Shown piece after piece: positions 1 to 8,159 of a DNA stretch of 54,314 nucleotides. The position numbers were made by a program, and so were the translations under genes. Source of the DNA: JAVBNN01 sp031551525. Lineage in GTDB: Bacteria; Bacillota; Negativicutes; Acidaminococcales; JAISLQ01. The DNA is taken from contig JAVBNN010000033.1 of assembly GCA_031551525.1 (NCBI GenBank), positions 1 to 54,314 of the forward strand. The letters run 5' to 3'. The notes under the pieces are model-generated. The model ran no database searches, was not told where the DNA came from, and was given only the letters and a program-made list of their open reading frames with translations. Numbering within the stretch: position 1 is the first letter of the stretch; each line of letters opens with the position of its first letter.

Positions 1-2
1 AT

Positions 3-77
3 GGTCTTTGGAATTTCAAGGCCCGGCTGTTGTACGGCACTTTGGTCGGCTGGTACAGCAAACTGGCTTTTTCTTGA
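3..77 (+). CDS. Possible C-terminal tail of an upstream gene
   Basis: Frame 3 is open from the window edge to a TGA at 75-77 and would encode about 24 residues ending in YSKLAFS. Its codon choice resembles the neighbours. Frames 1 and 2 are also open for similar lengths, so the frame is uncertain. No family can be assigned. Confidence 0.25.
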   Translation, partial: GLWNFKARLLYGTLVGWYSKLAFS

Positions 78-101
78 CTTTGCCGGTAGGTTGATTATAA
101 A
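74..101 (+). promoter_or_regulatory. Sigma-70-type promoter for the SCIFF genes
   Basis: A -35 box TTGACT (74-79) and a -10 box TATAAA (96-101) are separated by 16 nt. Transcription would start near 108, about 33 nt before the SCIFF start codon. The -35 box overlaps the possible stop codon of the upstream frame. Confidence 0.65.
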
Positions 102-140
102 ATAAAGAGGTCAAGTAATAGCTCAAAGGAGGAAATATAC

Positions 141-284
141 ATGAAAAAGCATGTAAAGACAGTAAATAAAGGCGACCTTGGTAAAACCGTCCGTACTGGC
201 GGCTGCGGCGAGTGTCCGTCGTCCTGTCAGTCAGCCTGCAAGACTTCTTGCACGGTAGGCAACCAGGTCTGCGAAAGAAAATAG
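141..284 (+). CDS. scfA: SCIFF six-cysteine ranthipeptide precursor
   Basis: This 47-residue peptide carries six cysteines in its C-terminal half (C-x2-C-x3-C-x3-C-x3-C-x6-C), the hallmark of SCIFF (six cysteines in forty-five residues). The N-terminal half is basic and cysteine-free, and would act as leader. SCIFF peptides are ribosomally made and receive Cys-derived thioether links from a dedicated radical SAM enzyme, whose gene follows here after about 100 nt. The start ATG has a strong SD, AAAGGAGG, at 124-131. The peptide is easily missed because a longer reading frame (from 212) overlaps it. The role of SCIFF is not settled; signalling has been proposed for relatives. Confidence 0.9.
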   Translation: MKKHVKTVNKGDLGKTVRTGGCGECPSSCQSACKTSCTVGNQVCERK

Positions 285-385
285 ATCAGTGGCCATTTAC
301 AGCAATTAAAAACATATTTTATAAAATTCCAGACTTGCTGATAAAAAGAAAGCTGGAATTTTTTGTTTATAAAAGGAGAAGTATT

Positions 386-1744
386 TTGCTTATACATAAG
401 TTTTGCCTGGGCGACATCCTGGTCGTGCTGGATATAAACAGCGGCGCTGTGCATCTGGTGGACAGGCTGCTCTATGATCTTTTAGATGTGTTTGACGGAA
501 AAAATTTGGCGGCGGCACAAGCCGCTTGTCAGGATAGATATAGCGACGCAGATGTGGACGAAGGGCTGGCCGAACTCACTCAACTAGCCGCCGAAGGGCT
601 GTTATTTACTCTGCCCGCGTCGGCGGGGGATTTTTTTTCCGAACAGCCAATAGTAAAGTCGCTGTGCTTACATATAGCGCACGACTGCAACTTGCGCTGC
701 AAGTACTGTTTTGCCAGTACCGGCGGTTTCGGCGCGGTTCGTTCCCTGATGTCCAAAGAAACGGGTGAGGCGGCGGTGGAGTTTGCTATTACCGGTAGTG
801 GGGCGAGAACTAATCTCGATATAGATTTTTTCGGCGGCGAGCCGCTGATGAATCCCTCGGTGGTAAGGCATCTGGTGGATTATGTGCGCCGGCGGGAAGG
901 GGAGACCGGAAAAAATATCAAACTGACCCTTACTACCAACGGCACACTTTTGACAGATGAGATGTTGGAGTTTCTTAATGCGCGGCGGGTACTTTTGGTA
1001 CTCAGCCTGGATGGGCGGCCAAGGGTACACGACGGGATGCGGCCGTTTCCCGGCGGAGAGGGTAGTTACAAGAGCGCGGCAGGAGCATTTAAAAAGGCGA
1101 TAGATTCCCGCCAGGGGAAAAACTATTACCTGCGCGGAACTTATACCAGCGAGAATCTGGATTTTGCCGAAGACGTCGTGCATATGAGTTCTATTGGCAA
1201 AGAGCTGTCCATGGAGCCGGTGGTGGAAAAAGAAGGGGCCTACCGTATAAAAGAAGCTGATTTGCCCAAAGTCTTTGCCGAATATGAAAAACTGGCCCAT
1301 ATATATTTGGATAAACGGGAAAAAGGTGAGGGATTCAATTTTTTTCACTTTAATATAGCATTGGACGGCGGGCCTTGCCTCTTAAAACGGCTGGCCGGCT
1401 GCGGCGCCGGACACGAGTATTTCGCCATAACGCCGGAGGGTGACATTTATCCTTGCCACCAGTTTGTGGGGCGGGAGGAGTACAAACTCGGCACTTTGGC
1501 GACCGGCATAGTGAAACCCGAAATAACGCAGGAATTTCGTCACGCTCATATTTTGAACAAACCGGCCTGCCTTTCTTGCTGGGCGCGTTTTTATTGCAGC
1601 GGCGGCTGCCATGCTAATGCCGATTTGATGAATGGCAATATATTCGAGCCTTATAAACTGGGCTGTGAGATACAAAAGAAGCGTCTTGAATGTGCGATAG
1701 CAGTACAGGCAGTATTAGCTGCCGAAGGTGACACGGCAGGTTAG
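386..1744 (+). CDS. scfB: Radical SAM/SPASM SCIFF maturase
   Basis: This enzyme would install thioether crosslinks on the SCIFF peptide encoded just upstream. The radical SAM motif CNLRCKYC (CxxxCxxC) lies about a quarter of the way in. A cysteine-rich SPASM region for auxiliary Fe-S clusters follows near the C-terminus (PCHQF, then CLSCWARFYCSGGCH). I choose the TTG at 386 because AAAAGGAGAA lies at 371-380. The open frame extends back to 212, but that part overlaps the SCIFF gene and has no SD. The protein is then 452 aa, normal for the family. A short N-terminal region before the radical SAM domain probably binds the precursor leader. Confidence 0.9.
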   Translation: MLIHKFCLGDILVVLDINSGAVHLVDRLLYDLLDVFDGKNLAAAQAACQDRYSDADVDEGLAELTQLAAEGLLFTLPASAGDFFSEQPIVKSLCLHIAHDCNLRCKYCFASTGGFGAVRSLMSKETGEAAVEFAITGSGARTNLDIDFFGGEPLMNPSVVRHLVDYVRRREGETGKNIKLTLTTNGTLLTDEMLEFLNARRVLLVLSLDGRPRVHDGMRPFPGGEGSYKSAAGAFKKAIDSRQGKNYYLRGTYTSENLDFAEDVVHMSSIGKELSMEPVVEKEGAYRIKEADLPKVFAEYEKLAHIYLDKREKGEGFNFFHFNIALDGGPCLLKRLAGCGAGHEYFAITPEGDIYPCHQFVGREEYKLGTLATGIVKPEITQEFRHAHILNKPACLSCWARFYCSGGCHANADLMNGNIFEPYKLGCEIQKKRLECAIAVQAVLAAEGDTAG

Positions 1745-1774
1745 CGGATTGTTTCCGGTAATATAGCTGAGGAA

Positions 1775-1797
1775 CAGGCCGCGTTGGCCTGCTTTCC
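1775..1797 (+). terminator. Probable terminator after scfB
   Basis: A 6-bp stem CAGGCC/GGCCTG with a GCGTT loop (1775-1791) is followed by a pyrimidine-rich, T-containing run. The U-tract is interrupted, so efficiency is uncertain. Confidence 0.45.
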
Positions 1798-1827
1798 TTT
1801 TGTTGAAAAAGCAGGAATTTTCAAAAT

Positions 1828-1856
1828 TTGCACGAATATATTACCCTATCTAGGAT
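1828..1856 (+). promoter_or_regulatory. Weak candidate promoter for gap
   Basis: TTGCAC (1828-1833) and TAGGAT (1851-1856) are 17 nt apart and lie about 76 nt before gap. Both boxes are poor matches. No CggR-like gene or clear operator is visible. Confidence 0.3.
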
Positions 1857-1932
1857 TGTCCGTTGCTTGGGAAAAGAAGCGGATGAAACAATGGCCAGAC
1901 TGTAAATAACAATAAAACGGAGGTTGGTAAAA

Positions 1933-2940
1933 ATGGCAACAAAAGTAGGCATCAACGGTTTCGGGCGCATTGGGCGCAATGCTTTCAGGGCGGCGCTGAA
2001 CGATCCGGCAATAGATATAGTGGCAGTCAATGACCTGACCGACGCCAAAACTTTGGCGCACTTGCTTAAATATGACTCTGTACACGGTATTTTCAACGCA
2101 GAAGTAAAAGTAGACGGCAATGATATCGTCGTGAACGGGAAAAAGATCAAAGTATTTGCCCAGACAGATCCGTCCAAACTGCCCTGGGGCGCGGAAGGCG
2201 TCGAAGTAGTGGTCGAGTCGACCGGTCATTTTACCGATGCGGAAAAAGCCAAAGCGCATATCGGGGCGGGTGCGAAAAAGGTAATAATCTCCGCTCCGGC
2301 TAAAAATGAAGATATAACCATCGTTCTTGGCGTTAACGAAGATAAATACGATCCGGCCAAACACCATATTATTTCCAACGCTTCCTGCACTACCAATTGC
2401 CTGGCTCCTTTTACCAAGGTGCTGCACGAAAAATTCGGCATAGTATCCGGCTTGATGACTACTGTTCATTCTTATACCAATGACCAGCGCATACTCGATT
2501 TGCCGCACAGTGACCTGCGAAGGGCGAGGGCGGCGGCCTGCTCCATTATCCCGACTACTACCGGCGCGGCTAAGGCTGTGGCCCTGGTGCTGCCGGAGCT
2601 CAAAGGCAAACTCAATGGTTTTGCCATGCGTGTCCCGACGCCGAATGTATCCATCACCGATCTGTCGGTTGTCCTGGAAAAACCGGCTACTGCGGAAGAA
2701 ATAAATGCCGCGCTGAAAGCTGCTGCCGAAGGGCCGCTGCAAGGCATCATGGGTTATACGGAAGAGCCGCTGGTTTCACGCGACTTTAACGGCGACGCCA
2801 GAAGTTCGATCGTGGACGGCCTGTCCACCATGGTTGTGAACGGCAATATGGCCAAAGTAGTGTCCTGGTACGACAACGAATGGGGCTACTCCAACCGCGT
2901 GGTCGATCTGGTAAAATACATGGCGGCCAAAGGGCTGTAA
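1933..2940 (+). CDS. gap: Glyceraldehyde-3-phosphate dehydrogenase
   Basis: Oxidises and phosphorylates glyceraldehyde-3-phosphate to 1,3-bisphosphoglycerate with NAD(P)+. The N-terminal Rossmann motif INGFGRIGR and the active-site segment SNASCTTNCLAP are present. The usual catalytic-domain block HSYTNDQ and the C-terminal WYDNEWGYS are also seen. The protein is 335 aa, standard length. ATG 1933 is preferred over the TTG at 1924 because GGAGG lies just upstream at 1919-1923. It is the first gene of a gap / pgk-tpiA / gpmI / eno cluster that covers the lower glycolytic trunk except pyruvate kinase. The next gene follows after 13 nt, so co-transcription is likely. Confidence 0.97.
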   Translation: MATKVGINGFGRIGRNAFRAALNDPAIDIVAVNDLTDAKTLAHLLKYDSVHGIFNAEVKVDGNDIVVNGKKIKVFAQTDPSKLPWGAEGVEVVVESTGHFTDAEKAKAHIGAGAKKVIISAPAKNEDITIVLGVNEDKYDPAKHHIISNASCTTNCLAPFTKVLHEKFGIVSGLMTTVHSYTNDQRILDLPHSDLRRARAAACSIIPTTTGAAKAVALVLPELKGKLNGFAMRVPTPNVSITDLSVVLEKPATAEEINAALKAAAEGPLQGIMGYTEEPLVSRDFNGDARSSIVDGLSTMVVNGNMAKVVSWYDNEWGYSNRVVDLVKYMAAKGL

Positions 2941-2953
2941 GCGAAGGGGTATT

Positions 2954-4873
2954 ATGGAAAAAAAGACGATCAGGGATATCGCATTGGAAGGCCGCAGGAT
3001 ACTGGTGCGCGTAGATTACAACGTACCCATGGAAAAGGGTGTTATAACCGACGATACCAGGATAACGGCTTCCCTGCCGACCATAAAATATTTGCTGGAG
3101 GCGGGCGCATCGGTCATCCTCATGGCTCATCTGGGACGTCCGAAAGGCAAACCCGACCAGGCCTATACGTTAAAGCCGGTTGCCGAACATCTGGCCAAGT
3201 TGTTGGGTCAGCCGGTAGCCTTTGCCGAAGATTGTATCGGAGAGGCGGCCGAAGAGGGCGCCGATAAGCTACAGCCGGGCGAAGTGCTGATGCTGGAAAA
3301 TCTGCGTTTTCACAAAGAGGAAGAGGAAAATGACGGGAGTTTTGCCAGTCAGTTGGCCGGTTTGGCCGATATATATGTCAACGACGGGTTTGGCGTGTCG
3401 CATCGCGCACATGCTTCAGTAGATGGGGTAACCAATTACTTGCCGAGTGTGGCCGGCCTGTTGCTGGAAAAGGAAATGCGCTTCGTCGGGCAGGCTGTTG
3501 AACAGCCTGTGCGTCCTTTTGCCGCGATCGTCGGCGGAGCTAAGGTATCTGACAAAATAGGCGTCATTGACAATCTGTTGAACAAGGTGGACTGCCTCAT
3601 AATCGGCGGCGGTATGGCCAATACTTTTTTGGCCGCCCAAGGCTTTAACATGGGTAAGTCGCTGGTGGAGGAAGACAAGCTTGTCCTGGCGAAAACCCTG
3701 CTTTCCAAAGCGGAAAAGACAGGGGTGAAGCTATTATTGCCGGTGGATGTGGTCGAAGCGGAGAAGTTCGCCGCTGATGCCAAACACGCAACTTGCGCTG
3801 TGGGAGAGATGCATCCCGACTGGATGGCACTCGATATAGGCGCAAAGACCCGTGAACTTTACGCTGCTGCCTTGAAGGACGCTAAAATGGTAGTCTGGAA
3901 CGGGCCGATGGGCGTTTTTGAGATGGACGCTTTTTGCGGCGGTACGGAGGCGGTGGCCAAAGCGATCGCCGCGTCTGGCGCGACCAGTATCGTGGGCGGC
4001 GGCGACTCGGTGGCCGCTATCGAAAAACTTGGCCTGGCCGATGAAATAACTCATATATCGACTGGCGGCGGCGCTTCGCTCGAGTACCTCGAGGGTAAAG
4101 TATTGCCGGGCATTGCCGCGCTTGATGACCTCAGACAGGTGATGATCGCCGGTAACTGGAAAATGCACAAAACCATCGACCAGGCGCTTACGTTGGCTGA
4201 CGAGATAGTCGAGCGCACCTTCGGCGCCCGGCCGGAAGTGGTCATATTTCCGCCTTTTACCGCCCTAGAAAGCGTGGCGGCGGCGATAGACGGCAAACAT
4301 GTCGGCTACGGCGGACAGGACTTGCACTGGGATGACCAGGGGGCCTTTACCGGGGCGGTATCTGGGCCGATGCTGGCTGATATTGGCTGCCAGTATGTAT
4401 TGGTCGGGCATTCCGAGCGGCGGCATGTTTTTGGCGAAACAGACGAAATGGTGGCTGGCAAGATAAAAGCTGCTATCAGAAGCGGTCTGTCAGCAGTACT
4501 GTGCGTCGGCGAGACGGACGCTGAGCGGGAAGCGGGTAAAACCGCCGAAGTAGTAACGCGGCAGGTAAAAAGCGCGCTCAAGGATGTGCTGGAAAATGAT
4601 TTGCTGACGCTGGTCGTAGCCTACGAGCCGGTATGGGCGATCGGAACAGGCAAAACAGCCAGCCCGGCTGATGCCGGGGCGGTATGCAGCCAGATACGGG
4701 AACTGCTCGGGGAGATGTTGCCCGCAGCCAGCAGGTTTGTACGTATCCTCTATGGCGGCAGTGTGAACGGCAAAAATATAAAAGATATAATGGCAGCCGA
4801 CAATATCGACGGAGCGTTAGTCGGCGGAGCTAGCTTGGATGCGGAAGGGTTTTCGCAGATAGTAAGATATTGA
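2954..4873 (+). CDS. pgk/tpiA: Fused phosphoglycerate kinase / triosephosphate isomerase
   Basis: This single 639-aa frame joins two glycolytic enzymes. Residues 1 to about 393 are phosphoglycerate kinase, with VDYNVPM, AHLGRPKG, the nucleotide-binding VGGGDSVAA and the C-terminal STGGGASLEYLEGK. Residues from about 396 are triosephosphate isomerase, with AGNWKMHKT, the catalytic His in VGHSERR, the catalytic Glu in AYEPVWAIGTGK, and LYGGSVN near the end. The kinase end (LPGIAALDDL) runs into the isomerase start with essentially no linker and no stop codon. Fused PGK-TIM enzymes are known from Thermotoga. A separate isomerase could also start at GTG 4139 or ATG 4142, but no good SD precedes them. 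The frame overlaps nothing and gpmI follows after 11 nt. Confidence 0.95.
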   Translation: MEKKTIRDIALEGRRILVRVDYNVPMEKGVITDDTRITASLPTIKYLLEAGASVILMAHLGRPKGKPDQAYTLKPVAEHLAKLLGQPVAFAEDCIGEAAEEGADKLQPGEVLMLENLRFHKEEEENDGSFASQLAGLADIYVNDGFGVSHRAHASVDGVTNYLPSVAGLLLEKEMRFVGQAVEQPVRPFAAIVGGAKVSDKIGVIDNLLNKVDCLIIGGGMANTFLAAQGFNMGKSLVEEDKLVLAKTLLSKAEKTGVKLLLPVDVVEAEKFAADAKHATCAVGEMHPDWMALDIGAKTRELYAAALKDAKMVVWNGPMGVFEMDAFCGGTEAVAKAIAASGATSIVGGGDSVAAIEKLGLADEITHISTGGGASLEYLEGKVLPGIAALDDLRQVMIAGNWKMHKTIDQALTLADEIVERTFGARPEVVIFPPFTALESVAAAIDGKHVGYGGQDLHWDDQGAFTGAVSGPMLADIGCQYVLVGHSERRHVFGETDEMVAGKIKAAIRSGLSAVLCVGETDAEREAGKTAEVVTRQVKSALKDVLENDLLTLVVAYEPVWAIGTGKTASPADAGAVCSQIRELLGEMLPAASRFVRILYGGSVNGKNIKDIMAADNIDGALVGGASLDAEGFSQIVRY

Positions 4874-4884
4874 GGAGACAGGAT

Positions 4885-6420
4885 ATGCAGGCGACAAGAC
4901 CGCTGATGCTGATGATACTGGATGGCTGGGGGTTGCGGGAGCAATGTAGCTGTAATGCTGTGAAAAAAGCCCATACTCCGAATATGGACAGGCTTTGCGC
5001 CACCTATCCTTATACCAGCCTGGCGGCGTCCGGCGGCGCGGTCGGATTGCCGGACGGTCAGATGGGCAATTCGGAAGTCGGGCATCTAAATATCGGCTCC
5101 GGGCGGATAGTTTATCAAGACCTGACCAGGATAACCAAAGCGATAAAAGAAGAGAGTTTTTTTGCCAATGAAGTATTGCTCTTCGCCATGCGTCAGGTAC
5201 GTGAACGCGGCTCGGCGCTACACTTGATGGGGCTGTTTTCCGACGGTGGCGTGCACAGCCACTTGGAGCATATGTTTGCGCTAGTGGAGTTGGCCCGGCA
5301 GGAGGGCCTTGCGAAGGTATATATACATGCTTTTCTCGACGGGCGCGATGTCCCGCCGCAAAGTGCGCTGGGTTTCGTGGAACAGGCGGAGCGTGAACTG
5401 AAAAAGATCGGCCTGGGCGAAATTTCAACGATCAGTGGGCGTTATTATGCTATGGACCGGGATAACCGTTGGGAACGGGTCGAGAAGGCATACCGCAATA
5501 TCGTGTACCGCGACCAGGAATCAGCGGATAGCGCGGTCGCAGGGATCGAGAAATCTTACGTAGACGGAATAAATGATGAATTTGTCAAGCCGTTTTGCGT
5601 GTCGACCAGTACGGATAAGGGCCTCTCTCACGAGGACGGCGTGGTATTTTTCAACTTCCGGCCGGATCGGGCTAGGGAGCTGACCAGGGCTTTGGCGGTG
5701 GAAGATTTTTCCGGTTTTAAACGTGATAAAGCTAAAATAATAGATAATTATGTCTGTGTGACTGAATACGATGAAACATTTGGCTTGCCTGTAGCCTTTC
5801 TGTCTGAACGAATAACGGATACGCTAGGGCAGGTGTTGGCAACGCATGGCTTAAAACAGCTGCGCATCGCCGAAACGGAAAAATACGCCCATGTCACCTT
5901 CTTTTTCAATGGCGGTGAAGAAGTGCCTAATGAAAAGGAAGACCGGGTGCTCATCCCGTCGCCCAAGGTGGCCACTTATGACCTCAAACCGGAAATGAGC
6001 GCTTTTGAAGTGACGGACAAGGTGCTGGAACTATTGCAAGAAGATATATACGACGTGGTGATAATGAACTATGCCAATGCCGATATGGTAGGACACTCCG
6101 GCATGCTGGCCGCGGCGGTCGGCGCGGTGGAAGCGGTGGACAAGTGCCTCGGCCGGGTGGCTGACTGCGTGGTGGCGAAAGGTGGGACGCTCATCATAAC
6201 CGCCGATCACGGCAACGCGGAACAGATGTGGGACGAAGATACGGGCGTGTCTTACACGGCACACACATGCAACCAGGTGCCTTGCATACTGGTGGACGAC
6301 AGCCGGAAAACAGCCGCGCTGCGTGAGGGTGGCATACTGGCTGATCTGGCGCCGACTATGCTGGATATATTGAAAATAGAAAAACCTCCTGCTATGACGG
6401 GCAGGAGTCTGTTGGGATAA
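4885..6420 (+). CDS. gpmI: 2,3-bisphosphoglycerate-independent phosphoglycerate mutase
   Basis: Interconverts 3- and 2-phosphoglycerate with two Mn2+ ions through a phosphoserine intermediate. The nucleophile segment MGNSEVGHLNIG and the N-terminal LDGWGLR are present. The metal-binding C-terminal block includes ITADHGNAEQM and AHTCNQVP. The protein is 511 aa, the usual length. ATG 4885 is chosen because GAGGAGA lies at 4872-4878, overlapping the stop of the previous gene. A TTG at 4870 is in frame but has no SD. The gene sits between the fused kinase/isomerase and enolase, consistent with one glycolytic transcript. Confidence 0.96.
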   Translation: MQATRPLMLMILDGWGLREQCSCNAVKKAHTPNMDRLCATYPYTSLAASGGAVGLPDGQMGNSEVGHLNIGSGRIVYQDLTRITKAIKEESFFANEVLLFAMRQVRERGSALHLMGLFSDGGVHSHLEHMFALVELARQEGLAKVYIHAFLDGRDVPPQSALGFVEQAERELKKIGLGEISTISGRYYAMDRDNRWERVEKAYRNIVYRDQESADSAVAGIEKSYVDGINDEFVKPFCVSTSTDKGLSHEDGVVFFNFRPDRARELTRALAVEDFSGFKRDKAKIIDNYVCVTEYDETFGLPVAFLSERITDTLGQVLATHGLKQLRIAETEKYAHVTFFFNGGEEVPNEKEDRVLIPSPKVATYDLKPEMSAFEVTDKVLELLQEDIYDVVIMNYANADMVGHSGMLAAAVGAVEAVDKCLGRVADCVVAKGGTLIITADHGNAEQMWDEDTGVSYTAHTCNQVPCILVDDSRKTAALREGGILADLAPTMLDILKIEKPPAMTGRSLLG

Positions 6421-6442
6421 ACTTTAAAGGGGGAAAAAGCTT

Positions 6443-7732
6443 TTGACTACTATCATTGACGTTTACGCCAGGGAAATTATGGATTCGAGGGGCAACCCGA
6501 CCATAGAGGTGGACGTGGAGCTGGAAGACGGCAGCGTGGGCCGCGCCGCCGTGCCTTCAGGAGCCTCCACCGGCGCCCATGAGGCGGTGGAACTAAGAGA
6601 CGGCGATAAAAAACGCTACCTTGGCAAAGGTGTGCAAAAGGCCGTATATAATGTCAACGAAATCATCGCGTCCGAACTTATTGGTCTTGACGCCACCGAG
6701 CAGGTGGAGATAGATCAACTGCTGCTGGAGATCGACGGTACGCCGAACAAGGGACACCTCGGAGCCAACGCTATCCTCGGCGTATCGCTGGCGGTAGCCA
6801 AGGCGGCGGCGCACTCGGCCAACCTGCCACTTTACGCCTATCTGGGCGGCTGTAACGCTAAGGAACTGCCTGTGCCTATGATGAATATATTGAACGGCGG
6901 CGCGCACGCAGACAACAATGTAGACATACAGGAATTTATGATCATGCCGGTCGGAGCATTATGCTTTGCCGAGGCGCTGAGGATGAACGCGGAGATATAT
7001 CACAATCTCAAGTCTGTGTTGCACGCCAAAAAGCTCAGCACTGCCATCGGCGACGAGGGCGGCTTTGCGCCCAATCTCAAGTCCAATGAAGAAGCGCTGG
7101 CGGTGATTGTCGAGGCGATCAAAAAAGCCGGTTATAAACCGGGCAAAGACATAGTGCTGGCTCTTGACGTGGCGGCCAGCGAAATGTATGATGCTAAAGC
7201 CAAGAAATACCGCTTCGACGGGGAAGGCAAGGAATTTACTCCGGCACAGTTGGTAAACTATTATGCCGCGCTAGTGGACAAGTACCCCATAATTTCCATC
7301 GAAGACGGCCTGGCTGAAGATGACTGGACAGGCTGGGCGGCTTTGACCAAAAAACTAGGCGCGAAAGTTCAACTGGTAGGAGACGACCTCTTTGTTACCA
7401 ATGTAAAACGTCTGGCGGATGGCATTAAAAAAGGCGTGGCCAACTCTATACTCATCAAGGTCAATCAGATCGGTACTCTGACCGAGACGCTCGATGCTAT
7501 CGAAATGGCCAAACGCGCGGGCTATACCGCAGTGATCTCGCATCGCAGCGGCGAAACGGAAGACTCGACTATTGCCGATATAGCGGTGGCGGTCAATGCC
7601 GGGCAGATCAAGACCGGCGCTCCGGCCAGAAGCGACCGTGTCGCCAAATACAACCAACTGCTGCGCATTGAGGAAGAACTGGGCGGCGCGGCCCAATACA
7701 GGGGCAAGGATGTATTTTATAATATAAAATAA
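6443..7732 (+). CDS. eno: Enolase
   Basis: Dehydrates 2-phosphoglycerate to phosphoenolpyruvate with Mg2+. The family blocks MDSRGNPT, GAHADNNVDIQEFM, GDEGGFAPN, IEDGLAEDDW and the C-terminal ISHRSGETED are all intact. The protein is 429 aa, the normal length. The start is TTG at 6443, preceded by AAAGGGGGAA at 6426-6435. It is the last gene of the glycolytic cluster and is followed by a strong palindromic stem-loop. Confidence 0.97.
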   Translation: MTTIIDVYAREIMDSRGNPTIEVDVELEDGSVGRAAVPSGASTGAHEAVELRDGDKKRYLGKGVQKAVYNVNEIIASELIGLDATEQVEIDQLLLEIDGTPNKGHLGANAILGVSLAVAKAAAHSANLPLYAYLGGCNAKELPVPMMNILNGGAHADNNVDIQEFMIMPVGALCFAEALRMNAEIYHNLKSVLHAKKLSTAIGDEGGFAPNLKSNEEALAVIVEAIKKAGYKPGKDIVLALDVAASEMYDAKAKKYRFDGEGKEFTPAQLVNYYAALVDKYPIISIEDGLAEDDWTGWAALTKKLGAKVQLVGDDLFVTNVKRLADGIKKGVANSILIKVNQIGTLTETLDAIEMAKRAGYTAVISHRSGETEDSTIADIAVAVNAGQIKTGAPARSDRVAKYNQLLRIEEELGGAAQYRGKDVFYNIK

Positions 7733-7744
7733 CTGTTTCGTATG

Positions 7745-7779
7745 CTGACCGCAGGCGCTAGCGCCTGCGGTCAGTTTGT
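7745..7779 (+). terminator. Palindromic terminator after eno
   Basis: Positions 7745-7774 form a perfect 30-nt palindrome (CTGACCGCAGGCGC and its reverse complement around a central TA). It is followed by TTTGTGT, a poor U-tract. It lies 12 nt past the eno stop and separates glycolysis from the aro leader. Confidence 0.75.
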
Positions 7780-7811
7780 GTAATATTCGAGAAAAATAAT
7801 TGCAAATATAT

Positions 7812-7840
7812 TTGACAGGTGTAAACCTCTCTGGTAAACT
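7812..7840 (+). promoter_or_regulatory. Promoter of the aro T-box leader
   Basis: A consensus -35 TTGACA (7812-7817) and a TAAACT -10 (7835-7840) are 17 nt apart. Transcription would begin near 7847, just upstream of the T-box stem I. Confidence 0.7.
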
Positions 7841-7846
7841 AAAAGC

Positions 7847-8118
7847 AATTTAAAAAATAAATGCTATGATAAAAGACAAGTAGCTTGGATGCAAGCCTTA
7901 AGAGAGACGCTGGGTGGTGCGAAGCGGAGGCGGGCGCCGGAGTCGAATACACTTTTTGAGCAGCCTGCTGAACTCCCTCGGGGGACAAGGCCAGGACGGT
8001 CGCCGACGTTAACCGGCTGGGATATCGGGCAAACGCCCCGTATCCGAGAAGAGTGGCTACTGCAAAAAGGGTGGTACCGCGGGAACATCCCGTCCCTTAT
8101 GGACAGGGCTTTTTTTAT
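7847..8118 (+). ncRNA. T-box leader of the aromatic amino acid operon
   Basis: The conserved T-box sequence AGGGTGGTACCGCGG is at 8068-8082. It is followed by a terminator helix (about 8088-8107, CCCGTCC with GGACAGGG) and a T-run at 8110-8116. Upstream, the stem I region contains GAA-TAC-AC, and I read the specifier as UAC (7948-7950), that is Tyr. T-boxes sense uncharged tRNA, which stabilises the antiterminator and allows read-through. A Tyr specifier would fit the downstream aroF-tyrA genes. The specifier assignment rests on reading the loop by eye and comparing it with the valS leader in this window. Short frames inside this stretch are not genes. Confidence 0.9.
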
Positions 8119-8159
8119 TTTCCGTAAAAAATACACAAAAAAGAAAGTAGGATGGTAGA

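Noticed and set aside
1846..2742. 298-codon frame on the - strand
   Set aside because: It is antisense to gap and its promoter region and has no recognisable domain.
7889..8158. 89-codon frame ahead of aroF
   Set aside because: It lies entirely within the T-box leader, including the T-box motif and terminator, and has no SD.
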